64,000 nucleotides of DNA from Methylomonas lenta (lineage in GTDB: Bacteria; Pseudomonadota; Gammaproteobacteria; Methylococcales; Methylomonadaceae), in contig NZ_LUUI01000096.1 of NCBI RefSeq assembly GCF_001644015.1, forward strand, positions 48,061 through 112,060. Direction: 5' to 3'. Every line of letters starts with the position of its first letter. The first letter of the stretch is position 1. The position numbers and the translations under genes were made by a program. Shown here in pieces: positions 8,825 to 17,983 of this stretch. The notes under the pieces were generated by a model. That model was not told where the DNA came from, made no database searches, and was given only the letters and a program-made list of their open reading frames with translations.

Positions 8825-9988
8825 ATGAAACAGCAAGTCGCAGACAGAATGCAAGGCATATCAGCCTTTTATGTCATGGAATTATTACAACGTGCCAAAC
8901 AATTAGAGCGTGAGGGCAGAGACATTATTCACATGGAAATCGGTGAACCCGATTTCCAAACCCCGCAAGCGGTCATCGATGCCGGCAGAGCGTTATTAAA
9001 AACCGGTGAAGTGAAATATACTGCTGCAGCCGGGATGCCGGAATTGCGTAGCAGTATTGCCGATTATTACCAGCAGCAGTATGGTGTAACTGTCGATCCG
9101 CGGCGGGTTTTTGTGACTCCGGGTGCTACTGGGGCATTTTTATTGGCGTTTGGTATTAGTTTAAACCCTGGCGAGCAAGTGATGATGTCTGATCCTTGTT
9201 ATCCCTGTAACGATAACTTTGTCCGTTTGTTCAATGGTCATACGCATTTTGTTAATGTCGATGCCAGTACCCAATATCAACTAAGCGCCGATTTGATCGC
9301 CAAAAACTGGTACCTGGCCAGTAAAGGCGTGTTGATTGCTTCACCCTCTAATCCCACCGGCACCTTGATTAACCGTGAGGATTTTCATAAAGCCATCACT
9401 CAGGTACATCAGCTTGGCGGCTGTTTTTACTCTGATGAAATTTATCACGGTCTGATTTACGATCAGCCTGCTGTTAGTGCTTTGGTTTTTAGCGATGAAG
9501 CTTTTGTAATCAATAGTTTTTCCAAGTTTTTTGGCATGACCGGTTGGCGCGTGGGTTGGTTGGTGGTGCCGGACGCCTTTGTCGAAGCGGCTGAAAAGCT
9601 GGCGCAAAATATTTTTATTTCAACGCCTACACATTCGCAATATGCTGCTCTGGCGTCTTTCACGCCGGAAAATATGGCAGAACTGGAACGTCGCCGGATT
9701 GAGTTTAAGGCCCGTCGGGATTTTTTGTATGAAAACTTGCTAAGGCTGGGCTTTAAAATTGCCTGTAAACCCGAAGGCGCATTTTATATTTATGCCGATT
9801 GCAGTGCTTTTACCGACAACAGTTTTGAATTTGCCAGAGCATTGTTAGAACAGGAAGGTGTGGCGGTTACCCCGGGTCGTGATTTTGGCTTATATTTGGC
9901 TGATCAACATATCCGTTTTGCATATACTGCTTCTATCGATAGAATGTCTGCCGCTTTAACACGATTGGAACGCTTTTTATGCCGATAA
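8825..9988 (+). CDS. Class I/II PLP-dependent aminotransferase
   Basis: About 387 residues, fold type I aminotransferase. Visible motifs are HMEIGEPDFQTP, SPSNPTGT, YSDEIYHGL and NSFSKFFGMTGWRVGW, where the Lys of SFSK binds pyridoxal phosphate. The family includes aspartate, alanine and succinyl-DAP aminotransferases, and substrate cannot be fixed here. The frame can be extended to ATG 8810 or TTG 8783, but those codons fall in the tRNA-like stretch. ATG 8825 gives the conserved MKQQVADRMQGIS start, although its AAGGA is unusually close. The rhodanese gene overlaps its last 10 bp. Confidence 0.9.
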   Translation: MKQQVADRMQGISAFYVMELLQRAKQLEREGRDIIHMEIGEPDFQTPQAVIDAGRALLKTGEVKYTAAAGMPELRSSIADYYQQQYGVTVDPRRVFVTPGATGAFLLAFGISLNPGEQVMMSDPCYPCNDNFVRLFNGHTHFVNVDASTQYQLSADLIAKNWYLASKGVLIASPSNPTGTLINREDFHKAITQVHQLGGCFYSDEIYHGLIYDQPAVSALVFSDEAFVINSFSKFFGMTGWRVGWLVVPDAFVEAAEKLAQNIFISTPTHSQYAALASFTPENMAELERRRIEFKARRDFLYENLLRLGFKIACKPEGAFYIYADCSAFTDNSFEFARALLEQEGVAVTPGRDFGLYLADQHIRFAYTASIDRMSAALTRLERFLCR

Positions 9989-10302
9989 CACAATGTAGTG
10001 CACAAGAATTACAACAACGCTTGGAAGATAACGAAGACTTTTTACTATTGGATGTGCGTGAAGCCAATGAATACGCCTTTGCGCAGATTCAAGGCAGCCT
10101 TCACATACCCTTACGACAAATACCCGAACGCATACAAGAACTGAATCCAGAGCAAGACCTAGTGGTGCTCTGTCACCATGGCATGCGTAGTCAGCAAGCT
10201 TGTCTGTTTTTAGAGCAATACGGATTTACACGTCTTTTCAATTTAGTCGGCGGCATAGATGCCTGGTCCTTAAGTTGCGATACCACAGTTTCTCGCTATT
10301 AA
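9979..10302 (+). CDS. Rhodanese-like domain protein
   Basis: 107 residues forming a single rhodanese domain: LLLDVREANEYAFAQIQG, HIPLRQIPERI, then the active loop VVLCHHGMRSQQAC with the catalytic Cys and the closing GGIDAW. Such single-domain proteins (GlpE/PspE type) move sulfane sulfur to thiols or carriers. There is no signal peptide, so it is cytoplasmic. The start overlaps the aminotransferase by 10 bp and the DUF3581 gene follows after 15 bp, so the three genes probably form one operon. Confidence 0.92.
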   Translation: MPITQCSAQELQQRLEDNEDFLLLDVREANEYAFAQIQGSLHIPLRQIPERIQELNPEQDLVVLCHHGMRSQQACLFLEQYGFTRLFNLVGGIDAWSLSCDTTVSRY

Positions 10303-10317
10303 AAGAATAATAACAAT

Positions 10318-11040
10318 ATGTTTTTAAAAGAATTTTACCAAACACAAGATAACGGCTTGCGTATATCTGCAGAGCAAGCGAGTAGCTTTGCCAAGGAAAT
10401 TGCTCACGATTTCAATCCGCTACACGATGCCGATGCCAAGCGTTTTTGTGTGCCGGGTGATTTATTATTTTCTTTGGTGCTGGAGAAATATGGTCTCAGT
10501 GAACATATGCACTTTATATTTTCAGGCATGGTGGGTGATGGGGTTTTGCTGAATTTTCCGGAAACCGATGCCGAACAAATCGATGTTACCGATCATCAAG
10601 GTAAAACCTATTTGCAAATCCAACGTTCCGGCAAAATCAATCATGACCATGCCATGATTGAAGCCTTGATTCGCGATTATGTGGCATTTTCCGGGCAAAA
10701 CTTTCCTTATGTGCTGGTGCCTTTGTTGGCAAAAGAAAATGTCATGTTCAACATTGATCGACCGTTAGTGATTTATGAAAGTATGACGCTAAATATCGCG
10801 CAGATAGACGTGGACAATCCTCGCCTGGAAATGCTGGAACCCAAAATGGAAGTTAATGGTAAGCGCGCCACTGCTTATCTATATTTTCAGATTAAGTCGG
10901 GTGACGAGGTCGTGGGGACGGGGTTTAAGAAGCTGACTGTCAGCGGTTTGCGTACCTATGAAACCGAGCCTATGGATGCATTTGTTGATGAATATCTGGC
11001 CCGGAAAAATGGCTATCTGGCAAACCTGATTGCCAATTAA
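10318..11040 (+). CDS. DUF3581 family protein
   Basis: A 240-residue soluble protein resembling the gammaproteobacterial DUF3581 family of unknown function. Near residues 25-45 it reads KEIAHDFNPLHDADAKRF, close to the 'D-NP-H-D..A' signature of MaoC-type hot-dog hydratases, followed by VPGDLLFSLVL. A hot-dog fold acting on acyl-CoA or acyl-ACP thioesters is therefore plausible but unproven. It is the last gene of the aminotransferase-rhodanese group; a T-rich stretch follows the stop. Confidence 0.78.
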   Translation: MFLKEFYQTQDNGLRISAEQASSFAKEIAHDFNPLHDADAKRFCVPGDLLFSLVLEKYGLSEHMHFIFSGMVGDGVLLNFPETDAEQIDVTDHQGKTYLQIQRSGKINHDHAMIEALIRDYVAFSGQNFPYVLVPLLAKENVMFNIDRPLVIYESMTLNIAQIDVDNPRLEMLEPKMEVNGKRATAYLYFQIKSGDEVVGTGFKKLTVSGLRTYETEPMDAFVDEYLARKNGYLANLIAN

Positions 11041-11419
11041 GTTTTTTTAATCATCGGTTTTCACTATTCAAGTAGCGATCTACCGCTTAAATACCACCGT
11101 CATGCCCGCCGGGAAGCGGGCATCCGTGGCTTATGGATCCAGGTGATCTTGCCTTAGATAAAGCTAGTTGGGTTCTGCTGAAGGTGCTTTATAATCAGAA
11201 TTCTGAAATACACCTCGCTCCGCATTATCTGCCATTGCCATGAAATATGGACACAAGAATCTTCCTCTTTTATGGCCTGAGTGCCATGATCAAAATTTGC
11301 TTTCTGTTTGTCAGTTTATGCTTGATAAGCGCTTGATCTACATTGTCAGAACATAAAACAGCATTTAACAAACGCCTGCATTACATACTTTGGTTGCACT
11401 TCTTAACCCGTTTTAATTT
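11041..11419. other. Intergenic region with a REP-like palindrome
   Basis: No gene is supported in this 379-bp gap between convergent genes. At 11102-11123 ATGCCCGC and GCGGGCAT form a perfect 8-bp palindrome around CGGGAA, followed by CCGTGGC and GGATCC, the look of dispersed extragenic repeats in proteobacteria. Only one copy is present in the window. The remainder is AT-rich without clear signals. Confidence 0.5.
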
Positions 11420-12664
11420 CTAAAGCGATGTATCCAAGGGTTCTACTATCACCATTTCACCGGCTTCGACCCCCTTGCATTCACTGTTAAGTACAATAAA
11501 ACAATTAGCTAAACTGGTTACTTTGAGTTGATGAGAGTCCTGTTGTCCGGCTGCTTGGACACTAAATTCACCCGGTGAAATTTGTCGCAGGATGCCGCGC
11601 TGATATTCCTGCCGACCGGGTGATTTGCGTAGCGGTGTTTCGCAGCGGGCAAGCAGTTGCAATGCTTGTGTTGGATACAATCCGGAAAGTTGTTGTAAAG
11701 CCGGTTTCACAAACTTTTCAAATGTCACTAATACAGCTACCGGGTTGCCGGGCAAACCGAAAAACAAACAATCATCGATCTTGCCAAAGGCTAATGGCTT
11801 ACCCGGTTTGATAGCCAATTTCCAGAAATTGACCTGACCGCATTTTTCCAGTGTTTGTTTGATAAAGTCGGCATCCCCAACCGATGCGCCGCCGGTAGAA
11901 ATCAGCACATCAAATTTGCCGGCAGCTGAGCTGATGGTGTGCTCAATTAACTGACTGTCATCTTTGATGACGCCTAAATCGGTAACCAGATGATTAGCCT
12001 GTTTTAATAAACTATCCAATAAATAACGATTGCTGTCATAAATTTGCCCAGGCTGCAAAGCTTGGCCGATGGCCGTCAATTCGTCGCCGGTGGAAAAAAA
12101 GCCAATTTTTAAGCGGCGCGTCACTTGAACTTTGTCTATGCCTGCGGCTGCCAGTAAACCTAAGTCACTGGCTTTTAGTTTTTTGGGCGCCTTGATTAAC
12201 CGTTCATGTTGTTTAACATCGCTGCCTGCTGCGCGGATATTTTTAAATGGCTTAGTGTTTTCCGGCAGCGTGATTTGATCTGCCTGGCGGGTAATCTGTT
12301 CCTGGGCAATCACACTATCGGCAAAATCCGGTACCACGGCACCGGTAAAAATGCGTATGCATTGATTGGGTTGGGCTGAGCCTGTAAAAGGTTTTCCGGC
12401 CCAGGATGTCCCAATGACCTGCAACATAGTCGCCTGGTTTTTGATCAGGGCGTCGCTAGCAAAGGCATAGCCATCCATTGCAGCATTCCGTTGCGGCGGA
12501 ATATCGATGGGCGTATGAATACTTTGTTGCAGGATGCGGTCTAAAGCTTCCGTCAAGCCTATCGATTCGTGTTGCTCAATCGGTTTAATAGCCTGACGTA
12601 TGTGTTGTTGCGCTTGCTCAACGGATAATAATGCGGCGCTTTTGGGGTAACAAATTTCGGTCAC
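11420..12664 (-). CDS. moeA: Molybdopterin molybdenumtransferase MoeA
   Basis: 414 residues. MoeA inserts molybdate into adenylylated molybdopterin in molybdenum cofactor synthesis. It shows the IPPQRNAAMDGYAF segment, IRIFTGAVVPD, the MoCF-domain STGGASVGDADFI and FFGLPGNPVAVLVTF, in the standard order. The start is GTG at 12662-12664, sharing four bases (GTGA) with the mobB stop, which indicates translational coupling. No molybdoenzyme gene lies in the window, so the target (for example formate dehydrogenase or nitrate reductase) is elsewhere. Confidence 0.95.
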   Translation of the reverse strand: MTEICYPKSAALLSVEQAQQHIRQAIKPIEQHESIGLTEALDRILQQSIHTPIDIPPQRNAAMDGYAFASDALIKNQATMLQVIGTSWAGKPFTGSAQPNQCIRIFTGAVVPDFADSVIAQEQITRQADQITLPENTKPFKNIRAAGSDVKQHERLIKAPKKLKASDLGLLAAAGIDKVQVTRRLKIGFFSTGDELTAIGQALQPGQIYDSNRYLLDSLLKQANHLVTDLGVIKDDSQLIEHTISSAAGKFDVLISTGGASVGDADFIKQTLEKCGQVNFWKLAIKPGKPLAFGKIDDCLFFGLPGNPVAVLVTFEKFVKPALQQLSGLYPTQALQLLARCETPLRKSPGRQEYQRGILRQISPGEFSVQAAGQQDSHQLKVTSLANCFIVLNSECKGVEAGEMVIVEPLDTSL

Positions 12665-13188
12665 GATGCGGGCTCGAAAAAATAGTTAAAAATAAAATGG
12701 GCGATAGCTTGTGGGCAATTCAAATCCAAACAGGGTAAATAATTGGTGGTGTTTAATGGCTGGTCGCTAGCGATGGCAATAATGTTGCTATCATTGGGAT
12801 AGATTAATTCTTTGCCCAGGCTTGGGCGGTGTAATTCAATTTTGGGAAAGCTTTCATGTCGAAAACCCTCCACTAGAATTAAATCCAAATCTGCTTGTGG
12901 AAAAGCAGCTAACTGATCGATTAAATGTACCTCCAACAATGGTTGAAACTCAGTAATCAGGGCTCGACGATAGGGCGATACTATCATGACAGGCGATGCG
13001 CCGGCGGCCCGCAATTCATAGCTGTCTTTGCCAGGATAGTCTATTTCAAAGTCATGATGGCTGTGTTTGATCAAACCGACTTTCAAGCCTCGTTGCTTTA
13101 GTATCGGTATCAGGCGTGTCAGTAAATAGGTTTTGCCTGTGCCGCTGAAGGCAGCAAATCCGAGAATAAAAGGTTGTTGCAAGGTCAT
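12661..13188 (-). CDS. mobB: Molybdopterin-guanine dinucleotide biosynthesis adaptor MobB
   Basis: A 175-residue P-loop GTPase. FAAFSGTGKTYLLTRLIPIL near the N-terminus is the Walker A region; KVGLIKHSHHDFEID and the LILVEGFRHESFPKIEL segment are typical of MobB, which assists MobA in making the guanine dinucleotide form of the cofactor. It overlaps moeA by 4 bp. The divergent DnaJ-like gene starts 80 bp away, so both promoters lie in that short gap. mobA is not in the window. Confidence 0.94.
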   Translation of the reverse strand: MTLQQPFILGFAAFSGTGKTYLLTRLIPILKQRGLKVGLIKHSHHDFEIDYPGKDSYELRAAGASPVMIVSPYRRALITEFQPLLEVHLIDQLAAFPQADLDLILVEGFRHESFPKIELHRPSLGKELIYPNDSNIIAIASDQPLNTTNYLPCLDLNCPQAIAHFIFNYFFEPAS

Positions 13189-13268
13189 TGATGTCCTTAG
13201 TCATATGAAGCCAATAACATTCTAAGGTATTATGACCTATTTGAAGTTAATGCTGGCAGGGAGAAACC

Positions 13269-13769
13269 GTGATACGCCTTTTGTTGTTATTGGTACCGGT
13301 GATGCTGGTTTATCTGGCGATTCGCTGGTTCCAGAAAACGCCACCTGAGCAGGTTAGCAAGTGGTTCAAAAAAATCGGCTGGATACTAGTCGTTGTATTA
13401 ATGCTAGTGTTAATGGGGACTGGAAAGCTTAATTGGCTTTTTGCGATGCTTGGTGTCGCCATCGCTTTTATGGTTCGGTTGATGCCGGCTATTTTAAATT
13501 ACGCACCACAACTCCATCGTCTTTGGATGTCATTCACTGCCGGTAAACAACAGCAATATCATCAGCAACAATCTAACCGGCCTCCGCGGGGTAACAATAT
13601 GAGTAAAGCTGAGGCTTTGGAGGTGTTAGGTTTGACTCCGGGCGCTAGTGAAGAACAAATTATTCAGGCGCATCGGAAGCTGATAGCAAAATTACACCCG
13701 GATAAAGGCGGTTCCAATTATTTAGCGGCACAAATAAATTTAGCTAAAAAAACACTATTGAATAGTTAA
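13269..13769 (+). CDS. Membrane-anchored DnaJ-domain protein
   Basis: 166 residues. Helices at about 3-18 and 37-72 anchor it in the membrane, a glutamine-rich linker (QQQYHQQQSNRPP) follows, and the last 60 residues are a J domain with LHPDKGG at the end of helix II. This is the TimB/Pam18-like layout of many proteobacterial J proteins, which recruit DnaK to the inner membrane. GTG 13269 is the start: AGGGAG ends five bases before it. The J domain is cut right after helix III, normal for this subtype. Confidence 0.88.
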   Translation: MIRLLLLLVPVMLVYLAIRWFQKTPPEQVSKWFKKIGWILVVVLMLVLMGTGKLNWLFAMLGVAIAFMVRLMPAILNYAPQLHRLWMSFTAGKQQQYHQQQSNRPPRGNNMSKAEALEVLGLTPGASEEQIIQAHRKLIAKLHPDKGGSNYLAAQINLAKKTLLNS

Positions 13770-13857
13770 ATCCGATTGATTTTGTTGTAGTTCAAACCCA
13801 AGTGCATTGTTCCTACGCTTTGCACTCATCGTTATACACAAGTCACTCGCCTCAGAA

Positions 13858-13879
13858 CCCCTCTCCATCAGGAGAGGGG
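13858..13879. terminator. Hairpin downstream of the DnaJ-like gene
   Basis: CCCCTCTCC and GGAGAGGGG form a perfect 9-bp stem with a 4-base loop. It lies between the convergent DnaJ-like and tamB genes. There is no T-run, so it may be a repeat-derived stop or stability element rather than a canonical terminator. Confidence 0.45.
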
Positions 13880-13978
13880 GCTTAACACCATCAGATTAAA
13901 GTGTTCCAGCATGGAAATCATAAGCGGAAGTTGATTTTGGCGAAATCCTAAGATTAAAAACCCTTACAAAACGGCTTA

Positions 13979-16900
13979 TCAATTGGTGTCGATTTCATAG
14001 TTAAGTTTAATCCGTTGTGAGGTGCCGGCCTGGGTCTCTACGTTGAAGGATTGGCTGAGTTTGTGTTTCAGAACCAATACAGCCTGTTGATTGAATATTC
14101 CGACTTTGGTGCCGACATAGAAATCCGGGGTTAAATATTGACCTACTGCCAACATAGTGTCTTGCAGGGCTTTGCCTTGCTTGACTTCAAATTCATCCAC
14201 CCCCAGTTTTTCAGTCAACCAGGATAATTGTCCGGCACCATAAGACAAAGCCGCGCCAGCAACCATGCTGCCATCCGATTTTCCGACTTGATTCAATGAC
14301 GAGCCGGTAAGCAAATACGCCAAGGCTTCGGATTCAGGCAAAGACGGTTCCGAATAAATCCGGGTTTTGGGGGCTTTTAACGGGCCGGTTAAGCTCAATA
14401 TAGCCGTGACATTCTGGTCTTTAGAAACCCGAATTGCCTCCACATCCAGCCAAGGCGAATCGACAGGGCCATCAAACATAAAGCGGCCTTTACGCACGGT
14501 CAAGTTTTGACCATAGCTTTGGTAACGGCCATTTTTCATGTCAATGGTGCCATGCATCGCTGTTTTGTCGCCGGATTGATTTATTTTTAACTTACCGTGC
14601 AATTCGGTAGTAAGACCTTGTCCGGAAAAGCGTACCAGCGGGCCTAATTCAACATCGATATTCGTATTCAGGCCCACTGTGGTTCCTGGTTTTTTTTCGC
14701 TGATGGTTTGACCTTTTATCACTTCATCTTCACTGACGGTAACGGCATTTTTAGGTAACTCCTTTAAGGTGATAATGGCCTTAGGCACCAGTAGATAACC
14801 GCTTAGTTTGCTCTCTGTTTCGGCCAGTGTCAGCTTTAGGTCGGGACTAAGAGTGACTTCAGCTTCCGGCAGCTTGGCTACTTCAAAATCACTGCCTTGA
14901 ATACTAATCTCTGCCTTGCCGTCCAGACCGATCAAACCATTGATGTTTAATTGCCCTTCAGCGGAGTTTACACTGCCGGTCACTTGCATGCGTTGACCTT
15001 GTTCGTCTGCGGTAAGAATTTTTAAGTTGATATCACGCAGACTAATACCCAGACTGGCAACGTCGGTAGCACCTTGCGTGAGCTGAATATAGCCTTGTGA
15101 AATCGGTTGTTCCATGCTGCCATTGACAGACAAATCGGCTTTAATCTGGCCTTTAATATTGGATAATTCAGGCGCCAATGCGTTGAATAAGGCAAGGTCC
15201 TGCATGGAAGCATTTACTTGTCCCTTTAAGCTCTTACTTGGGCCAGTATCGGCTTGCAATTTGACGCGTAAGAAATCCTGATTGCTCATCAATAACTCAA
15301 GATTAGCCGAAAGCTGGTCGCCATTGATATCGCCGCTCAGGGTCGATGCAGCAAACGGTACTGTAATCTGTGTCTGGGCATTTTTGAACCCGAGGCTACT
15401 ATTAGCTGGTATGGCCAATTGATAATGGCCATTAAACTGGTTTTTCCTTTGTTGTATTTCTGCAGAAACATCAATAATGCCGGTAAATTCCATAGCCTCT
15501 TTGCTATCGGATTTAGGCAGAAACTTTGGCGTTGCGCTACCTTTTAGGCTAATGCTGTTGTTTTGTCCGCCAGAGGCATGGACATGCAGATTAATTTGAT
15601 CTAAAGCAACACCCGCTTCAGCCATTTCCAGTTTAGCGGATAGCAAATCGATATCGCCGGCAATCAAAGGGCTACTTAGGTTGCCTTGTAATTTTAAATC
15701 TGTCGTCAATTGACCACTCAGCTCAGAAACGCCAGGCATAAATGCTCTAAACAATGACCAGTCTGCAATCGACGCCTTAATTTGACCCGACAAAATCTGG
15801 GATGCATGAGTGTTGAGTTGCAATTGTGCCGTTAGATTATCCTTGCCGGTCAATGCCAAATCAGCATGACTGGATAACAGATTATTTTTTAGCGTGCCAT
15901 CGATACTTAAGCGACCTAAAGTCATTTCCTGGCGGTTTTGAGGCTCCTGTAAAATGACTTTGCTATTGGCCGGCATTTCCAGCCGAAAATTACCTGCCAA
16001 TACACCTTTACGTTGCTGCAATTCCGTGTCGGCATTAACCAGGCCTTTTAACTGCCATTGCGCGGGTAAATAGGCTTGTAATAGTGCAGTTGGTAACTCT
16101 GTGGCTTTTAATTGCAGGTCAAAATCGGAATTTGCTTGGTAATGGCTGCTGACACACAATGCGGCAGAATTTTGTATTAAACAGGTATCCGGCAAGCTAA
16201 GCTCTATACCCGCATCTTGTTTGGAAGCCTGGATTTTGCTGGGTGCCTTTAATTGCCATTTCCCCAAATCGGCGCTGTCCAGATTAAGTTTGCTGAGATT
16301 ACCCTGCCAGTCCTGGTCATGCATGCTACCACTCAGGATTGTTGACAAAGAAACCAAAGAACTTTGAATGTCCAGGGTGAATTGATGCTGTTTTAAACTG
16401 CCGCTGCCGTTTAGTATCACGGAAGCGATGTCTTGATCAGCTGTTTTAATAGCGTTGGCAGTAAACTGTAATGTAGAGATTCGTTGGTTATCGGGTTGAT
16501 AATCGATAGCCAGACTGAGTTTTTGGATTTGCTGATCTTGGTATTTAAGTTGCTGTCCTTTGGCCTGAAATAAAATAACCGGCTGTTTAAGGTTACCCTG
16601 AATTTTGCCAGCGCCTTTTAAACTGCCGGCCAGACCTGGCCATAACGTAGCCAATGCTGGCGTGTCGATGTTGAACAGCAGATTAGATTGCTCAGAGCTC
16701 AAGCTGCCATCTGCGCTGATACGGTTACGACCGGAGTTGATAGTCAGCTGATTGATGGTATAGATGTCATCGGCCATGGCTAATTTACCGCTGGCATCGA
16801 TAGGATTGCCGCGCAATTGACCGTTTAGTGTGTTGATAGCCAATTGTATTTGGTTGCTTTTATCGCTCAGATTGCCTTGAATATGGCTGTCAAACGTTAG

Positions 16901-17983
16901 CTTGCCAGGAAGATCCGGCAAAAAAATGGCCGGATTGAAGTTTTTACCCTGGGTGTTTAAATCAAATACGGTGTTAGTTTGCCAATCAACCATCCCGGCA
17001 ATCAGCAATGAGCCGGCATCGGAAGCGATTTGTAAATTTTCGATATTGATACCATTCGGGCTGCCTTTGCCCTGAAAATTTAGTTGGGCGCCGGGGAGAT
17101 AGTCCTGGGTCAAAGGCCCGACCAAAGTTAATTGATAAGCATCCAGCGGGCCATTGATTTCAAAATAGCCTTTTTCACTCATAATTTGTGGCTGAGTCGT
17201 GGCTAATGGCCAGCTTAGTTGTTCCCAGTCACCGCGGGCTTTTATTTCGAGTGCAGTTTGCAGTTTATCCAAGGCGCCTTTTAGCTTGAGTTTAAACGGC
17301 GAGGACTGCTGAATATCAAAAGCTACTTGATTGATATCCCCGTTGATTAAGGTTTCTGCTTGCCAGTGGCCGTAGTCGCCGGCTGCCATTTGCAATTGGC
17401 TTTTCAAGCTAAAAGGAAATTGCTTGCCCAGAGTTACCTGCGCCTGCAGGTTGGCGTTTATTCCATCAGATTCTATGGTGAGTGTGGTGATCTTGAGTTG
17501 GTTTTGTTCCGTTAGCGCCGAAAGTTTTAACTGTTGCAAATTGTAATGCGCACTGCCATCTTCATAGTGCAAATTGGTAATCGAGAAGTTTTCCAGGATT
17601 AGTTGCAGCGGCAAAAATACTTCGGCATTAAAATCAAATGTGCTGGGTTCTGCGGGGGATGTTTGTTTAATGATGATGTCCACCCCATTCAGGCTTAAAT
17701 CAACCAGTTTTAAACGGCCGCTCAGTAATTGTCCGGGTTGCCAACTTAAGTTGAAATGCGCGATGTCGATACGTTCATTGGCAGATTCGTAATGTAGTTG
17801 ACTGAGTTTGATTTGCTGCAGAAAATTCCCTTCAATCTGAGCAACTGAGGTTTCTGCCGGTAAGGCCGACAAGACTTGTGTTAATAACCAGCGACTACCG
17901 GATGCACTGCCCAGCAAGGCAAACAGGGACACTGGAATCAATAGAATTAAGCACAGGCCAAGCAGAAGGGCGCGTTTTTTCAT
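13979..17983 (-). CDS. tamB: Translocation and assembly module protein TamB
   Basis: A 1334-residue periplasm-spanning protein: one N-terminal inner-membrane helix (LLLGLCLILLIPVSLFALLG), then a very long repetitive beta-rich stretch with no cysteine-rich or catalytic motif, and a C-terminal DUF490/TamB domain (for example 'FDGPVDSPWLDVEAIR' and 'PESEALAYLLTG'). Family members form a hydrophobic groove that carries phospholipids, or helps fold outer-membrane proteins, together with TamA. The ATG shares ATGA with the tamA stop, so the pair is coupled. The length is typical. Confidence 0.95.
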   Translation of the reverse strand: MKKRALLLGLCLILLIPVSLFALLGSASGSRWLLTQVLSALPAETSVAQIEGNFLQQIKLSQLHYESANERIDIAHFNLSWQPGQLLSGRLKLVDLSLNGVDIIIKQTSPAEPSTFDFNAEVFLPLQLILENFSITNLHYEDGSAHYNLQQLKLSALTEQNQLKITTLTIESDGINANLQAQVTLGKQFPFSLKSQLQMAAGDYGHWQAETLINGDINQVAFDIQQSSPFKLKLKGALDKLQTALEIKARGDWEQLSWPLATTQPQIMSEKGYFEINGPLDAYQLTLVGPLTQDYLPGAQLNFQGKGSPNGINIENLQIASDAGSLLIAGMVDWQTNTVFDLNTQGKNFNPAIFLPDLPGKLTFDSHIQGNLSDKSNQIQLAINTLNGQLRGNPIDASGKLAMADDIYTINQLTINSGRNRISADGSLSSEQSNLLFNIDTPALATLWPGLAGSLKGAGKIQGNLKQPVILFQAKGQQLKYQDQQIQKLSLAIDYQPDNQRISTLQFTANAIKTADQDIASVILNGSGSLKQHQFTLDIQSSLVSLSTILSGSMHDQDWQGNLSKLNLDSADLGKWQLKAPSKIQASKQDAGIELSLPDTCLIQNSAALCVSSHYQANSDFDLQLKATELPTALLQAYLPAQWQLKGLVNADTELQQRKGVLAGNFRLEMPANSKVILQEPQNRQEMTLGRLSIDGTLKNNLLSSHADLALTGKDNLTAQLQLNTHASQILSGQIKASIADWSLFRAFMPGVSELSGQLTTDLKLQGNLSSPLIAGDIDLLSAKLEMAEAGVALDQINLHVHASGGQNNSISLKGSATPKFLPKSDSKEAMEFTGIIDVSAEIQQRKNQFNGHYQLAIPANSSLGFKNAQTQITVPFAASTLSGDINGDQLSANLELLMSNQDFLRVKLQADTGPSKSLKGQVNASMQDLALFNALAPELSNIKGQIKADLSVNGSMEQPISQGYIQLTQGATDVASLGISLRDINLKILTADEQGQRMQVTGSVNSAEGQLNINGLIGLDGKAEISIQGSDFEVAKLPEAEVTLSPDLKLTLAETESKLSGYLLVPKAIITLKELPKNAVTVSEDEVIKGQTISEKKPGTTVGLNTNIDVELGPLVRFSGQGLTTELHGKLKINQSGDKTAMHGTIDMKNGRYQSYGQNLTVRKGRFMFDGPVDSPWLDVEAIRVSKDQNVTAILSLTGPLKAPKTRIYSEPSLPESEALAYLLTGSSLNQVGKSDGSMVAGAALSYGAGQLSWLTEKLGVDEFEVKQGKALQDTMLAVGQYLTPDFYVGTKVGIFNQQAVLVLKHKLSQSFNVETQAGTSQRIKLNYEIDTN